This document shows, one piece after another, positions 32,895-43,932 of a DNA stretch of 64,000 nucleotides (the first letter of the stretch is position 1; every line of letters starts with the position of its first letter). The DNA is taken from positions 129,890,665-129,954,664 of the forward strand of contig NC_088201.1 in NCBI RefSeq assembly GCF_037126465.1, in the 5' to 3' direction. The translations under genes and the position numbers were made by a program. Source of the DNA: Ornithodoros turicata. Lineage: Eukaryota; Arthropoda; Arachnida; Ixodida; Argasidae. The notes under the pieces were generated by a model. That model saw only the letters and a program-made list of their open reading frames with translations, was not told the origin of the DNA and made no database searches.

Positions 32895-33017
32895 ACCCCC
32901 TCTATGTTTTTAATAAAGTCCCTCTTCTATTCCTTATCCTGTAGAAGCACCGTCTCCACTTCTGATCTTTATTGAATACCTTTATTTTTCGTGGTCAACC
33001 GCATTCGTTTATTTCAA

Positions 33018-33019
<2 letters not shown>

Positions 33020-33051
<32 letters not shown>
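33020..33051. repeat. (TA)n microsatellite between two Penelope 3' ends
   Basis: About 16 TA units. Family 1 (plus) ends on its left and family 2 (minus) on its right, so both elements point their 3' ends at the same TA run. Confidence 0.85.
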
Positions 33052-33053
<2 letters not shown>

Positions 33054-33191
33054 TCGACGGAAGTACAAAAAATCAAACGGCCACGAAGTTTTAAAGCTGT
33101 GGAAGGAAAAAGACGCGGACAACAGATGTTAGGGAAGTTAGAAACACCAGTTCATTTAATGGGCAGAAATTATTTAAGGGGCATTTAAGGG

Positions 33192-33226
33192 GTCGACGTC
33201 TCGACAGTGGCAGTCTTCGTCAGGAC
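33192..33226 (-). ncRNA. Penelope family 2 hammerhead, minus copy
   Basis: Minus strand: GTC, CTGACGA core, helix II shortened to GAC/GTC, GAGAC in place of GAAAC, GTC, GAC. The core is intact but GAGAC and the short helix II weaken it. Confidence 0.6.
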
Positions 33227-34814
33227 AAAAGATGCAAAGGCGGCTACAGATTGCTTAAATAGGTTTGGTATGTGACGTCATCACCGGTACAACGCACGCC
33301 ACAGGCTGTTGTCGTGAGTCAGATACGGGAATATTCCAGAAGGTCAAGTCCGGGTGGTGATGTGATTCTAATTTAGTCCCTGTCCGTTTTGAGGGAAAAT
33401 TCCTGGGCAGGGTGAGTGCTGCTTCGGACTTTGCTGAAAAAAAGAAAAAGAAAAAGGGAAAGGAACGGAAGGAAGAAAACTCAACTAGGCGTCAAGATTT
33501 CCTACCGTTGACAGTGCTCCCAGATCTTCGTTAATGGTTGATTAGAATATGTAAATGAGATAAGATTCGCGTTGTTCTCTGCACCGATCTGAGCCAAAAT
33601 TTGACTTGAGAATGAAAAGTGACACATTATTTAGTTAATGACCTCGTTGTTTGAAATGGCGAGAGACCGGGAGGTTTGGGTTTTTTGTAACGTCAGACCG
33701 GTGGTTGTTGAACCTGATCCGAAATGATGTTTTGGTCTGTTGGTCTGACCTACGTATTGTGCTTGACACATGTCGCACTGAATGACATAAGTGTCGTTAG
33801 ATGAATTACAGTCCAAGTCACCACTAATTTTGACGAAAAAATTAGAATTATTCCTTTTAAGTACTTGGGTACCTTGCATTAATTTGCATATCTGACACCT
33901 GCGACCATCGCACAGGAGGCAGCCGCTTCATGGATGTGCTGGCTGGCTAACCTAGAGCTAACTATGTAGATTATCGTGCAGGTTGCCCGCGCGCGTGTAC
34001 CTTACCCGCGGTGGCTGAGGGAAAATTTGTCCCATGCGCTCTGATTGGAAAAGCATGCTGTGGTGACGGTTTAGTATACTGTTAACGCTTGGAATATTGC
34101 TGCTAAATGTTAAAATGAGGTTTATGGAACTATTATCAAACATGCGTTTGTGGTTTTGGAACAGGGCTTTGCGATCCGCTTTGCGGGCTCTGTTTAGTGC
34201 GTCGCAACCAAATTAGGTGGAAATTGGCGATTGAGGAATGATTGTTTAAGTTGAGCTAGATTTCTGCTCATGTCGTCCACACTGGAGCAGATACGCCTGT
34301 ACCGATGTGCATGGCTGTAAGGGATGGCAAGTTTAGTATGACGGGGGTGACAACTGTTAAATACTAGGTACCGTTGAGAGTCCGTAGGTCTACGGAATAG
34401 GCTTGTGGACAAGACCCCGTTGGTTAACTTAACCTGGACATCTAAGAAGTTAACAGTGAAAGCGGAATACGAATGGGTGAACTTGATGGCCGGATGTGCT
34501 GGGTTAAAGTCGTTGATAAATGTAATTACGTCATTTTCTGAGTGTGGCCACACCATGAAGATCTCCGTGTAACTCCCTGTGAGGAGAAACCACGGATATT
34601 TGTGGGAAGTCCAAACCATGGCCACTCGGAGATGTGGGGGACGTCTGTCAGAAAAATGTCGGTCTGCCAGGGAGATCCAAATTGCCAGGAAAGCATATCC
34701 CCAGGAACGCCACGAGAAGTTTTGTTCCGTTTGGGGACTGGAACAAGAAGGTTGACAGTTACTTAATACTTGAAGAAATCGATCGGTGTCGTTAATGTAG
34801 GATGGTAGTTGCTG

Positions 34815-36179
34815 CCCTAGCAGCACGCCAATATTGGTCCAATATTGGACCCATATGGGTTGCCAATATTGGACAAATATGGGTAGTGCAACGAGGCTCC
34901 TTATTGGACCAATACGGGCTGCCGATATTGGCAAGCACATTTTGCGCCAATATTGCCAACATTTCTGTGATAACACCAACGGGAGTCCGTGTAGTAATAA
35001 AGCATTATCCTGTATAATATTCACCACTGATAATACTTTTCTCTGGTTTTTGCTTTTTTATTTCTGCGGATCTAATTGATCCACGGTTGCACGCGATTGC
35101 AAAAAAAGAGAGAGAAAACCAAGGCATCGCCAAAAAAAAAAAAAAGAAACGAAAAACTACGCCCGTCTTGCTCAAAGACACAAGCAGTCCCACGGAACTG
35201 CCAATGCCAAAGATCAGGAAAAGATCTTCCCGGAACAGCACCGCAAGCGGTACTGCCCCGACGACCTTGTTATCGGCCGCGCGCGTATCGGCCAAAGACC
35301 CCTTTAGAAAAAAATCTTCCCGGAAACAACACCGCCAAAGATCCCTCCGAAGCCTTCGTTGGGATCGCAATATCGCGTGAATTAAAAATCTCCAACCCGC
35401 TCCGAGACTACAAAGGAGCGAAACACTTTCGTGACAGTGACGGACATGCGCCAGAGCAATTCACACTGCTTGCAGCAACTTGAAAGCACTTAATTTTACA
35501 GAAGAGTCATCCCTTCCTATCAGACATTGTGTTTTTTACTTGACCTGCCGCAATTCCGTTATCATTACAGCAGCCAGTGACATTTTAGCCCTATGAAACG
35601 TCCGTTCGAGCTGTCGCGCATGCGGATTAGCTGTAGGACACGTGATTTCGCTCAGACAACCCGCTCGCTCTCAGTCTGCTCGACCGATTGGCATTGGCGT
35701 CGCGAAGGAAGATGGCGGCTGTTTCCAGAACGTGGAATGTTCAGTTGTCGAATTCTAGCGAACGTGAGATTGCCAAGTACGTTGACTGTTTCGAACAATG
35801 TGTATCATCTGCGGGTAGTTGGATGTAAACAATGTCCTGAATTGGTTATTTCACATGCTTCAACGTTCAATCTTGCGGTGCTGCTTGGGCATTTGTGCAA
35901 CACGGGTACGTACCATTTTCTGTATTTTCAGTCAATGTGGGGTGTACGCGGGAAATATGGGGCCCTTATCGCCAGTATGTTTCCAATATTGCCTCACAGT
36001 GGGCAATATGGGGCTCATATTGCCAGGATTTTCCCAATATTGGCTCAAACTAGGCAATATGGGGCCCATATTGCCCATTTTCAGCCAATATAGGGAAAAT
36101 CTTGGCGAAACGGGTCCCATTTTGAACCCGTATCGCCATTGACCAGCCAATATGCGCCCAATATTGTGTGCTGCTTGGG
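34815..36179. mobile_element. TIR element with internal CCAATATTGG repeats, inside Penelope family 2
   Basis: The left end CCCTAGCAGCACGCCAATAT and inverted right end CCCCAAGCAGCACACAATAT match over about 30 bp. It separates two parts of one Penelope RT domain (KAIPP on the right, LPSYINDTDRF on the left), which fixes it as an insertion. The subterminal 150-230 bp on each side are packed with GCCAATATTGG / GGGCAATATGGGGC palindromic motifs. The middle about 900 bp has no recognisable protein. The end at about 21054 (GTGCTACTAGGG) and the TTGCAGCAACGT-rich minisatellite at 19436-20100 look like a distant relative. The superfamily is unknown to me. Confidence 0.75.
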
Positions 36180-37400
36180 GGAGGTATAGCTTTAAGAAGG
36201 TGATCTACAAATCTTGAGATGTTCTCAGTAGCTGCACCGTTGCATGAAACTATGGGGCGCCGTGGATTCCCAGGTTTAAGGATTTTAGGGAGCATGTAAA
36301 ACCTGCCGGCTACGCGGTTTTTGCGGAGTAGATAGTCGTACAGGGTGATATTTATCAATTTTCTTGCCTTTAGAGCTTTTAGACTGCTGTACATCTGCTG
36401 TAATTTAACATCTGCTGTAATTTCCTCCGTAGGGTCAGCCTCGAGGAGTTTGTAAAATGATGTGCACGATAGTTGTCGAAGAGTTTCGTTAACGTAACTG
36501 TTTTTGTCTATTACCGCGATTGCACCGCCTTTATCAGCTTTTTTGATTGCTAAGTCGCTACGATTCTGAAGATCAGAAAAGGTGCGCTGTTCAACTGACG
36601 TTAAAATTGGTTTCGATTTCCGGTTGGATGATTCATTGTAGGCGTTAATGATATCCTTTTGAACCGCACGTATGTATATGTTTAGAGCCTTTTCACGGTT
36701 ATCTCTGGCATAAACTTGGATGGCACTTTGAAAGGGTGGGGATCCGACTTAGGCTTATCATGAAACTATTCCTTTAGATGTAGACGACGGGCGAAATTAT
36801 CGAGATCCAGATAAAGTTGGTATTTATTTATTTTACTGTTATTGGGGCAGAATGAGAGGCCATGGCAAAGTAGTGAGACCTCCGAATCGGTAAGTGTGTG
36901 AGACGATAGATTAACGACATTATGGGACTTTTGGGATAACGCACTTGCAGGTGAGGTTGCAGTAGTGGAATCTGCCTTTCTGGCAAGAACTTGCTGATCT
37001 AGCGATGGAGTATAAGTGGTACGTGTGCTATCAATATGGTCACACTCCTCAACTGGTGCACTTGGTCCAAGGGAAACTGGTAACGTTATCCCTGACTAAT
37101 TTTCTTCGTTTAGCGTTGCGCATTGCCTCTTCCCTGTCTTTTGCGTACTGTTCTAATTCTGCCTGATGCTTTTCGCTTAAGACGGATTTACAATCGATAA
37201 TTTTGGCCTGCTGGGATGATTTGTCTATAGCATCCTCACAGTGTGATATTAGAACGTCGATTAACGCGGTAGAAGCATCTTTAGGGTCTCGTCCCACTTG
37301 TACTGATGTGCAGATTTTAGGGGAAATGTGGGTTCAAGTTAATGGTGAGACCATTGGGAATTTTGTCCTGATCTTTATAGAGTTATAAAGTGGTGCGATG

Positions 37401-37789
37401 GGAATCATAGCGTACTGGTTTATCGGTTAGCTTACGAAGTTTAAAGAGTGCCTGCGTACTTGGGGGAGGTTCACATTTAGAATGGGAAGAGGAACGCTCA
37501 CCGGCGGTTAGTCAGTCCAGCGTCGATGGTCTTGTATTCTGCCGTCGTCGTTTAAGGGCAGCTGCCTCTTGGGGGGGTAGGCCACACTGGATCCGGGACA
37601 GCTGTCGCGGTGGGTCGGCGTGACGGTAAGAGCCGTCGAAGTCGTGGAATCAGGTCGTGCAGGTGTCGGCTGATCATCCGAACTCCCTTAAAGTTCGGAA
37701 GGAGGCCGTCAGCTACAAGGACCTTGGTAAGTCGTCGTCGGTGGAATCCCTTGTGCAGGTAGCAGAGGTCAGTTGAGTTCCGGAGAGGT
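37401..37789. other. GC-rich spacer between the two family 2 Penelope copies
   Basis: Holds no frame with motifs. It is richer in GC than its surroundings and lies between the 5' side of the minus copy and the truncated plus copy, so it could be Penelope 5' untranslated sequence. Not provable here. Confidence 0.35.
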
Positions 37790-38780
37790 CACCTGTTCCG
37801 TAAACCTACGGACTCTCAACAGTACATAGAATTTAACAGTTGTCACCCGCGTCATACTAAACTTGCTACCCCTTACAGCCATGCACTTCGGTGCAGGTGT
37901 ATCTGCTCCAGTGATGACGACCAGAGCAGAAATCTAGTTACACTTCAACAAACATCCACCAATCGCCAATTTCCACCTAATTTGGTTGACGACGCACTAG
38001 AGCCCTCAAAACAGATCGCAAAGCACTGTTCCAAAACCACAAACGCATGTTGGATAATAGTTCCTTAAACCTCACCTTAACATTTAGCAGCATTATTGCA
38101 AGCGTGAACAGTATACTAAACCACAGCATCCTTCTCCAATGAGAACGCATGGGACAAATTTTCCCTCAGCCACCGCGGGTAACGTACAGGCGCGCGCGCA
38201 ACCTGCACGATAATCTAGTTAGCTCTAAGGTTAGCCAGCCAGCACCTCCAGGAACTGGCTGCCGGCCGTGCGATGGTCGCCGGTGTCAAATACGCAAATT
38301 AATGCAAAGCATCCAATTACTGTGGGAATCCTACTGCCCTCCAAGGGCAGGCGAGACCCACTCACCAGGACCACGTCCGGTTTCCCGGCCAAAGAGGTGT
38401 CATACAAGAAATACAGTGCAAACAGCAGTTTATTACATACCAAACAGAATGTCCCGTTCCGCACCGCCTAGCCTGCAAACAGGAAAAAGCCCCCATCTCA
38501 CACGCAGCTTTCCCTTTTTAAGCAAATCGAGGGCGCTGGCTTCGCACACACAAAACAAGTCCAAGCAACAAGGCACGCCCCCGTAAGGCGTCCGTGGCGA
38601 ACCTACCGAGATAACGATAAACCATCACAAGATTTCCCCACATTCCCCCACCCTCAAAAGATGGACTAGGGTGTCCAAAATTGAACTGTCACACAGCCCT
38701 TCAGGCGTTTACAAAAACAACGAAACAATCAAACAACGTCAGGGCTGCTTTTCACACGCAGAGGTCATCCGGGATATCAA

Positions 38781-39292
38781 TCAGCACATCGTCCATGCGC
38801 TCGGGGGGCACATCAAGTTGTTGGGCTTCCGGTTGTCGTAGAAGATCTGGACGGCGTCTGGCGATAACGGCGAGGGCGGCTTGCACGTCCTCAGGAGCAA
38901 CTCGATGAGCACGAGCAGCTTCAACTCGGCTACGATGAAAGCGCCTCTACGATGGGTTGTTCGATAAATCTCGGGTACTTGGCAGACGGGGCAGAGGATA
39001 CGGCGCTCCTCCTCCGTATACGGGATGGGGGATCCGCCGGGTGACGCTGTTTGATGGTTAAGCCCCGGAAAGGTGAAGGGACCTGTGTCAAATCCATGCC
39101 TCGAAGAGGCCGCGGCTGAGCAGCCCATCTCGAACGAGAGGCCCATGAAGCTGGTGCACCGTCTGCCACAACGGTCCATGTGGCCACAGACCGGAAGCGG
39201 GAGGACCTCTGATTGCTAATTGAATCCGTAGGTTTCACTGCTTTGAACGGCTTTGAACGAACGGCTTTGAACGAAACTTCTCTGGCCTGCAA
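38781..39292 (-). pseudogene. Finger protein of LTR element 2, frameshifted
   Basis: The frame from 39292 includes RSVATWTVVADGAPASWASR, WAAQPRPLRGMDLTQVPSPF and RGLTIKQRHPADPP; after a frame change it continues EEERRILCPVCQVPEIYRTT then HRRGAFIVAELKLLV, and on the same strand further left VIARRRPDLLRQPEAQQLD with DDVLIDIPDDL near the end. The finger reads C-x2-C-x5-Y-x3-H, so one zinc ligand is Tyr rather than His. The same blocks occur at 16180-17590 and 59076-59588. Role unknown; gag-like by position. Confidence 0.75.
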
Positions 39293-40535
39293 GGTGCCGG
39301 GGACGCTGCGACATTGTACAGACTGAAAACATAAAAAGTGTCAGAAAACGCAAAGAGGAACCTCCTGGCGGAAGGATCTGATAAATCCCCAAAGAAACTG
39401 CAAACCGTGCAAACGGTAAACAAGTCATATAAACAAGCGATTACTACGAGAGCGCCAAGTATTTGCGACCGAGTAATAACGTTACGCGCACTACGCAAAA
39501 GGGAATGGGCTGCAGTGAGGAACACGTGGAAGGAACATCCACTCCCCAAGCCTGTTGGGAACCAGACAGACACGTATGTTGCTTAACAAAGCCAAATTAA
39601 GCTTTGCTGGAACACGGGAACTGTGCTTGGTGAAAAGGGTATTCTGCCGTGAAATCAAAGCACGTCGTTACCGCGGTAGACCGTAGATGCGCTCGATAAG
39701 ACAAGCGAGAGCTTCTGTCTACAGTACGCTCCCCGATAAGAGAGGAAAACTCTCGTTTTGATCAAGGACGAGTGTTATAAGCCTGTAGAGTAAACGGCGA
39801 TAAGCGGCCTCGTCACTTGAAGCTCGCTCCGAAGAAAACCACCTACGCCCAACTGTTAAAGCTGGCTGATTGGTCAGGGGTGCCTATCAGAGTACACGCC
39901 TGCGTTAGAAACTTTCGAGTCAATACGAAAGAATAAAATAGCTGCGCCGTGCCAAAGGCACATAGATCGTCACTTGGTTATTTGCAAGTGCACATGCAGC
40001 AGAGTCTATTTGCGTCCGGCGGTCGCAACTCCCGCTATATGATGACGGCACCGGTGTGCCCTCAAGAAACAGAGCAAAGACTACCAGCCATCACAGGAAG
40101 AGAAGGCCTCGAGCGACGTAAGCGAGAAGCCAACACGTGGACGTGCGTTCAGAATTTGCATCCTTACAGCTTATTCTGCTTTACGGTTGTGCGCCAGAAC
40201 GGATCCCGTACTACCGTACCGCCAGTACTGGGAAGAAGTCGAGGTGTCGAAAAGGCACCGTCAGGGCGTCCTGCCATGTCTGCAATGGCAGCACCCGGCT
40301 TTTCCTAGGACAGGGTCTGAGAAGCCCTCAATGATAGTCGCACTGCCAACCCCTACGGTGGTGTATGTGGCGTCCTCAACTAGGCGAGCGGGAAACTAGG
40401 GAAGTACAGAAGCCAAAAAAATACCCCAAAACACTACAACAGACACTACTACCAAAATCAGAACGTCGCTTAAAATGCCGGCAGCACGCGCCTAACCTAA
40501 ACCCCTCACAACTCTTTAGCCAACCGCCGGTCGGC

Positions 40536-40553
40536 CCCACGTTGGGCGCCTGT
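40536..40553 (-). promoter_or_regulatory. Primer binding site of element 2, tRNA-Lys type
   Basis: Minus strand GGCGCCCAACGTGGGGCC directly after the 5' LTR and a short spacer. It matches the complement of the tRNA-Lys(1,2) 3' end at 17 of 17 shared positions. Confidence 0.8.
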
Positions 40554-41098
40554 TTGTGGGAACCCTACTGCACTCCAAGGTTAGGCGAGACCCACTCACC
40601 AGGACAACCGCCAGTTTTCCGGCCATACAAGAAATACAATGGAAACAGCAGTTTATTAAATACCAAACAGAATGTCCCGTTCCGCATCGCCTAGCCTGGA
40701 AACAGGAAAAAGCCCCCATCTCACACGCAGCATCCCTTTTTAAGCAATTCGAGGGCGCTGCTTCGCGCACACAAAACAAGTCCAAAAAACAAGACACGCC
40801 ACTTACAAATTCCAATCAACCATTAACGAAGATCTCGGAGCACTGTCAACGGTAAGAAACCTTGCCGCCTAGTTGAGTTTCTTTTTTTTCGTTCCTTTCC
40901 TTTCTTTTCTTTTCATTTCTTTTTTTCAGCAAAGTCCCAAGCAGCATTCACCCAGGAATCTGCCCAGTGATTTTCCCTCAAAACGGATAGGGACCAAAGG
41001 AGAATGACATCACCAACCGCCTGTGGCGTGCTTTGTACCGATGATGACGTCACATGCCAAACCTATTTAAACAATCTGTAACCGCCTGTGGATCTTTT

Positions 41099-41135
41099 GT
41101 CCTGACGAAGACAGTGCCACTGTCGAAACGTCGAC
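41099..41135 (+). ncRNA. Penelope family 2 hammerhead ribozyme, intact core
   Basis: GTC/GAC helix I, core CTGACGA, helix II GACAGT with ACTGTC around GCC, GAAAC, then GTC. All conserved core bases are present. Helix III is minimal (ACGT only), as reported for Penelope-associated hammerheads. Confidence 0.8.
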
Positions 41136-41263
41136 CCCTTTTTTTGTCATTTTAATTTCTGCCCATTAAATGAACTAGTGTTTCTGACTTCCCTAAAATC
41201 TGTTGTCCGCGTCTTTTTCCTTCCGGCTATTCCGGCTGCGGCAGTTTTTTCCTAGTATATTTC

Positions 41264-41652
41264 ACTGGCTTTGCACTGGGCCGTCACCGTAGAACATTGA
41301 CGTGTCGCCGAGACGCACTGTAAGCGCGGACCCAAGATCGTGTCACTCCCCTGCGCCAGGCTGACAAGCTCCAAGAAGAGCTGTCCTTGGCTGGGAGTGC
41401 ACGATCAAATTGTAAACATATGCTCAACGTGCAGCTACAGAACTTCGGGTCTTTTAACTTTGTATATGTACTTGCTGGCTTGCACTGCGGCCTCCACAGG
41501 TGGCGCCGTCACCGTGGAACATTGGCGTCTCTCCGAGACGCACTCTAAGCGCCAACCCAAGATCGTGTCACTTCCCTGCGACAAGGTGACGAGCTGCAAG
41601 AAAGAGCGAAACAGCTGTCCTTGGCTGGGAGTGCCTAATCAATTTGTATATA
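41264..41652 (+). mobile_element. Retrozyme-like array C, two units of about 205 bp
   Basis: Starts CTGGCTTTGCACTGGGCC right after the Penelope 3' end and repeats at 41471 with CTGGCTTGCACTGCGGCC. Contains CGCCGAGACGCACTGT-like, hammerhead and AAACATATGCTCAACGTGCA boxes as in array D. Hammerheads are damaged: unit 1 (41353-41390) lost GAAAC; unit 2 (41578-41627) has GTGACGA with GAGC helix II, GAAAC, CAGCTG and GTC. Ends in a short TA run. Confidence 0.8.
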
Positions 41653-41737
41653 TATACAGTCAACCCTCAATTTATGAACACCCTTCGTTTCTCCAAAAAT
41701 TGTTCATAAATCGAGGGATTCATAAATCGGTAAGCCA
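41653..41737. mobile_element. Pogo-like transposon end fragment
   Basis: TACAGTCAACCCTCAATTTA opens a segment with GTTCATAAATCGAGGG in inverted orientation 20 bp later. The terminus resembles pogo/Tigger-type ends starting CAGT. Only one end is seen; the LINE fragment starts immediately after. Confidence 0.45.
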
Positions 41738-43749
41738 TTAACACATCTGTGACTAGGGGTGCGGATGGGCCTCGTATGCCGGAATTTTCAATAGCTTGAA
41801 GTGCAGATTTGGAGTCTGTGAAGACTGCCCATTGCCGCGGTGTAAAGTCAGCGATGTATTGTAGAAGGAAAAGGATGGCAGAGAGTTCCGCAGCTGTGGA
41901 GGAGGTTGGATGTGAAAGGCGTGTCGTCCTTGCACTACGCCTTCGGATGGTATGACGAATGCTGAGGCGGACTTGTTGTTTCGGGATGCGCCATCTGTAT
42001 ATCCTGCCGTAAACGTAGAAAACTTCTCGTCTACCAGAGCATGAAAATGGGCTCGGAGGACTTGAGGGGGGACCTGATCTCTTCTTTCCAGAAGGTTTGG
42101 AAGACATACGAAAGTCGGCGGTACCGACAGAGACTAGGGGGCTTCCGGCGGTATAATATACTTAGCGATGAAGCCAGGGAGAGTCTGGCGTGTCCTCTGC
42201 GCTACTCGATAGAAGTCGCTTTTAGGGGGGTATCGAATTTTCCTGAGGAGTGGGTAATGGGGAATGTGAGCACGCAAACGTAGGAAATGCTGAGCTGTTT
42301 CACGTTTACGTACAACCTCAACCGGGAGTTCACCAGCTTCAGCGATTCTTGGAACTCCGAGGCAGCGACGAAGGCTTCGAGCAAACAGGGACCGAAGGGT
42401 ATTTAATGATGTTGATATCCTGTGCAGAATAGGAAGGCTATAAAGCACAACCGGCCTCACCAACGCCGCGTGGACTGCGATCAGGGAGCGCTGATCACAG
42501 CCCCATCCTGGGCCAGAAAGATGTTGAATTGCGGGGAGCCATCGCTGCACTTTAGTTTCAAGGTGTTTGATGCGGCGAGCCCAGCGCAAGTCCGTGTCGA
42601 TTACCACGCCAAGGAAGCGGTGGAAGCGTACCGGCTCAAGCTTCTTGGCACCAACCCAAAGAGGGAAATTGGTCATAGCTTTGCGCGTGAAAGGGAGCTC
42701 GAGGCAGTTTTCGGATGAAAGGTCCATCCCAAGGTGCGTGAGGTACGTATGTACATTATTTAAAGCGAGTTCAAGCGGCGCTGTATGGCTGGCCGTGATT
42801 TTCCTACTGTCCAAAGGGCGACGTCATCTACATACACGGAAAACGACACTTTGCGAGGAATTACTGATTGCAGGTCGGCCATCACCACATTAAAGAGTGT
42901 CGGACTGAGAATACTCTCTTGGGGGACTCCTTGAGGAACAGGATGCTGAGGGCTTTGGCCTTGGGACGTACGGACAGCGACAGTTCGGTCCGTAAGGAAG
43001 TCTTGGAGCCAGATAAAGAGCCGGCCGGATACACCAAACGAACGCAAGGCGTGCATCACACAGATGTGCGAGACGGTATCAGATGCACGGTTGATGTCGA
43101 GGAAAATCGATAGGACGATCCGGCAGTGGGCACGAGCATGTTGGACTGTAGAAACTAGGTCGAGAACTGGATCCATGGAGCTTCGGTGGCGACGAAATGC
43201 AGATCCAGCCATTTCTTGAGGCAACGCGCCTTGTTCTTCGAGCCACCATGCGAAACCATTCTATCTACACTCTAAATCTTTTCACACCTTTGAAGGTGTA
43301 ACAACGGCGCACGCCTTTTTAGGTGTAATTTTGGTAACATCATAATGGAGCACGGTTTCGCACAAATTTACTTTACTCGAGTGTTGTCTGTCCTCCAAAA
43401 ATTCAGTCTTGCAACATCTCAACATTGTTCAACAGTATTGTAGACACTTGCGCGTGCTCGATTATCGATAGCGATGCATATATGCATTAGCTCGTACCTA
43501 TGATATCCAAGGCATAATGAAAGCAAGATTTGCACTAACACTTGATCTTTAGTAATGCTTTCCAAATTTTGTAAAATATCATCCTGGAGATGCAATGTTA
43601 CGCAACCAGGTTGAATGTTCATAGCGCACACCTTTAAAGGTGTGAAAAAGTTTACAGTGTATCAGTTTGCCCATACAACGTGTTAGGCTCACAGGGCGAA
43701 AGGAGGATAAGGCATTTGGGAACTTGCCTGATTTCGGGATGGGAACAAA
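41738..43749 (-). pseudogene. I-type LINE (copy 1), 3' part: RT and RNase H
   Basis: On the minus strand from 43749: VFVPIPKSGKFPNALSSFRP then VSLTRCMGKL, a MITE, then WLEEQGALPQEMAGSAFRRH, LDINRASDTVSH (first catalytic Asp), QGVPQESILSPTLFNVVMA and FSVYVDDVALW (catalytic DD). A later frame has NFPLWVGAKKLEPVRFHRFL, LVRPVVLYSLPILHR and RSLRRCLGVPR. The last frame (42107-41738) holds an RNase H: SSTAAELSAILFLLQYIADF and WAVFTDSKSALQAIENSGIR. RT followed by RNase H places it near the I/R1/LOA group. Frames shift between domains, and the 3' end is lost at the pogo-like fragment. The 5' continuation is at 48979-49133. Confidence 0.85.
43268..43659. mobile_element. MITE, about 392 bp, TA duplication, inside the LINE
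   Basis: Ends CACTCTAAATCTTTTCACAC and inverted CACTGTAAACTTTTTCACAC, flanked by TA (43266-43267 and 43660-43661). It splits the LINE RT between CMGKL and the RMVSxW block. No coding capacity. Confidence 0.85.
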
Positions 43750-43932
43750 CACGGTCCCTTGATAGCTTTCTGGTCACGCAGCTCCTCCGTAACTCTATTG
43801 GGGAGCTTCGCCCAGGGACCGAAGCGCCCGCGTGGTGGCGTTGCCATCGGAACCCGGGAGAGAAACGCCTGCGTCTCCCATTGCAGTACATGTGTTTCGG
43901 CTGTTGTCACGCGATAACTGTGTGCTAGCAGG

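Larger units (their letters stand above)
31493..32985 (+). mobile_element. Penelope-like element, family 1, 5'-truncated inverted copy
   Basis: Reverse complement of about 28362-29850, starting inside the RT at the ANIFMASLEEPFLRN region and running to the same 3' end TCTTTATTGAATAC at 32980. Together with the minus copy it forms a roughly 1.48-kb inverted repeat around a 1.64-kb spacer. Identity is very high by eye. The junction at 31457-31492 is a short tandem of GGTTCAT, typical of untemplated or slipped filler. Confidence 0.9.
33052..37400 (-). mobile_element. Penelope-like element, family 2, degraded, split by a TIR element
   Basis: From right to left: N-terminal region (37297-37049), RT fragments (36394-36180: KNRVAGRFYMLPKILKPGNP, IVSCNGAATENISRFVDHLL), insertion 34815-36179, RT continuation (34814-34194: LPSYINDTDRFLQV, IFMVWPHSENDVITFINDFN, TVNFLDVQVKLTNG, RRPTDSQRYLVFNSCHPRHT), the region 34143-33958 (QIFPQPPRVRYTRAGNLHDN) and GIY-YIG (33879-33631: NDTYVIQCDMCQAQYVGQT). 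Frames change several times. The 3' region carries a hammerhead motif at 33192-33226. The RT catalytic DD region is partly replaced by unrelated sequence near 34560-34740. Confidence 0.85.
38321..40801 (-). mobile_element. LTR retrotransposon (element 2), pol-less, about 2.48 kb
   Basis: Direct repeats 38321-38580 and 40555-40801 both begin TGTGGGAA and share AACAGCAGTTTATTA (minus-strand AATAAA) and AGCCCCCATCTCACACGCAG. Flanks ATTAC (38316-38320) and CTTAC (40802-40806) are a 5-bp target duplication with one difference. On the minus strand the right repeat is the 5' LTR; it is followed by GGCGCCCAACGTGGGGCC, a tRNA-Lys-type primer site. The interior encodes the finger protein but no protease, RT or integrase. 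It must depend on another element. Confidence 0.9.
37790..41255 (+). mobile_element. Penelope-like element, family 2, truncated plus copy split by an LTR element
   Basis: 37790-38320 encodes, with frameshifts, FRKPTDSQQYIEFNSCHPRH, YSHALRCRCICSSDD, then GQIFPQPPRVTYRRARNLHD and CRPCDGRRCQIRKLMQ. The LTR element 38321-40801 interrupts. Sequence resumes at 40807 with the C-terminal STINEDLGALSTVRNLAA then stop. The GIY-YIG core is missing, so a deletion preceded or accompanied the insertion. The 3' region 40870-41255 carries an intact-looking hammerhead and borders array C. Confidence 0.85.

Noticed and set aside
35076..35483. Lys-rich and mixed frames at 35076-36093
   Set aside because: They sit inside the TIR element, show no family motif and have low-complexity composition; not supported as genes.
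37600..37700. Hammerhead-like patches (GTGACGGTAAGAGCCGTCGAAG and CTGATCATCCGAAC... types)
   Set aside because: Core bases do not fit CTGANGA plus GAAA and helix I does not pair, so I did not count them.
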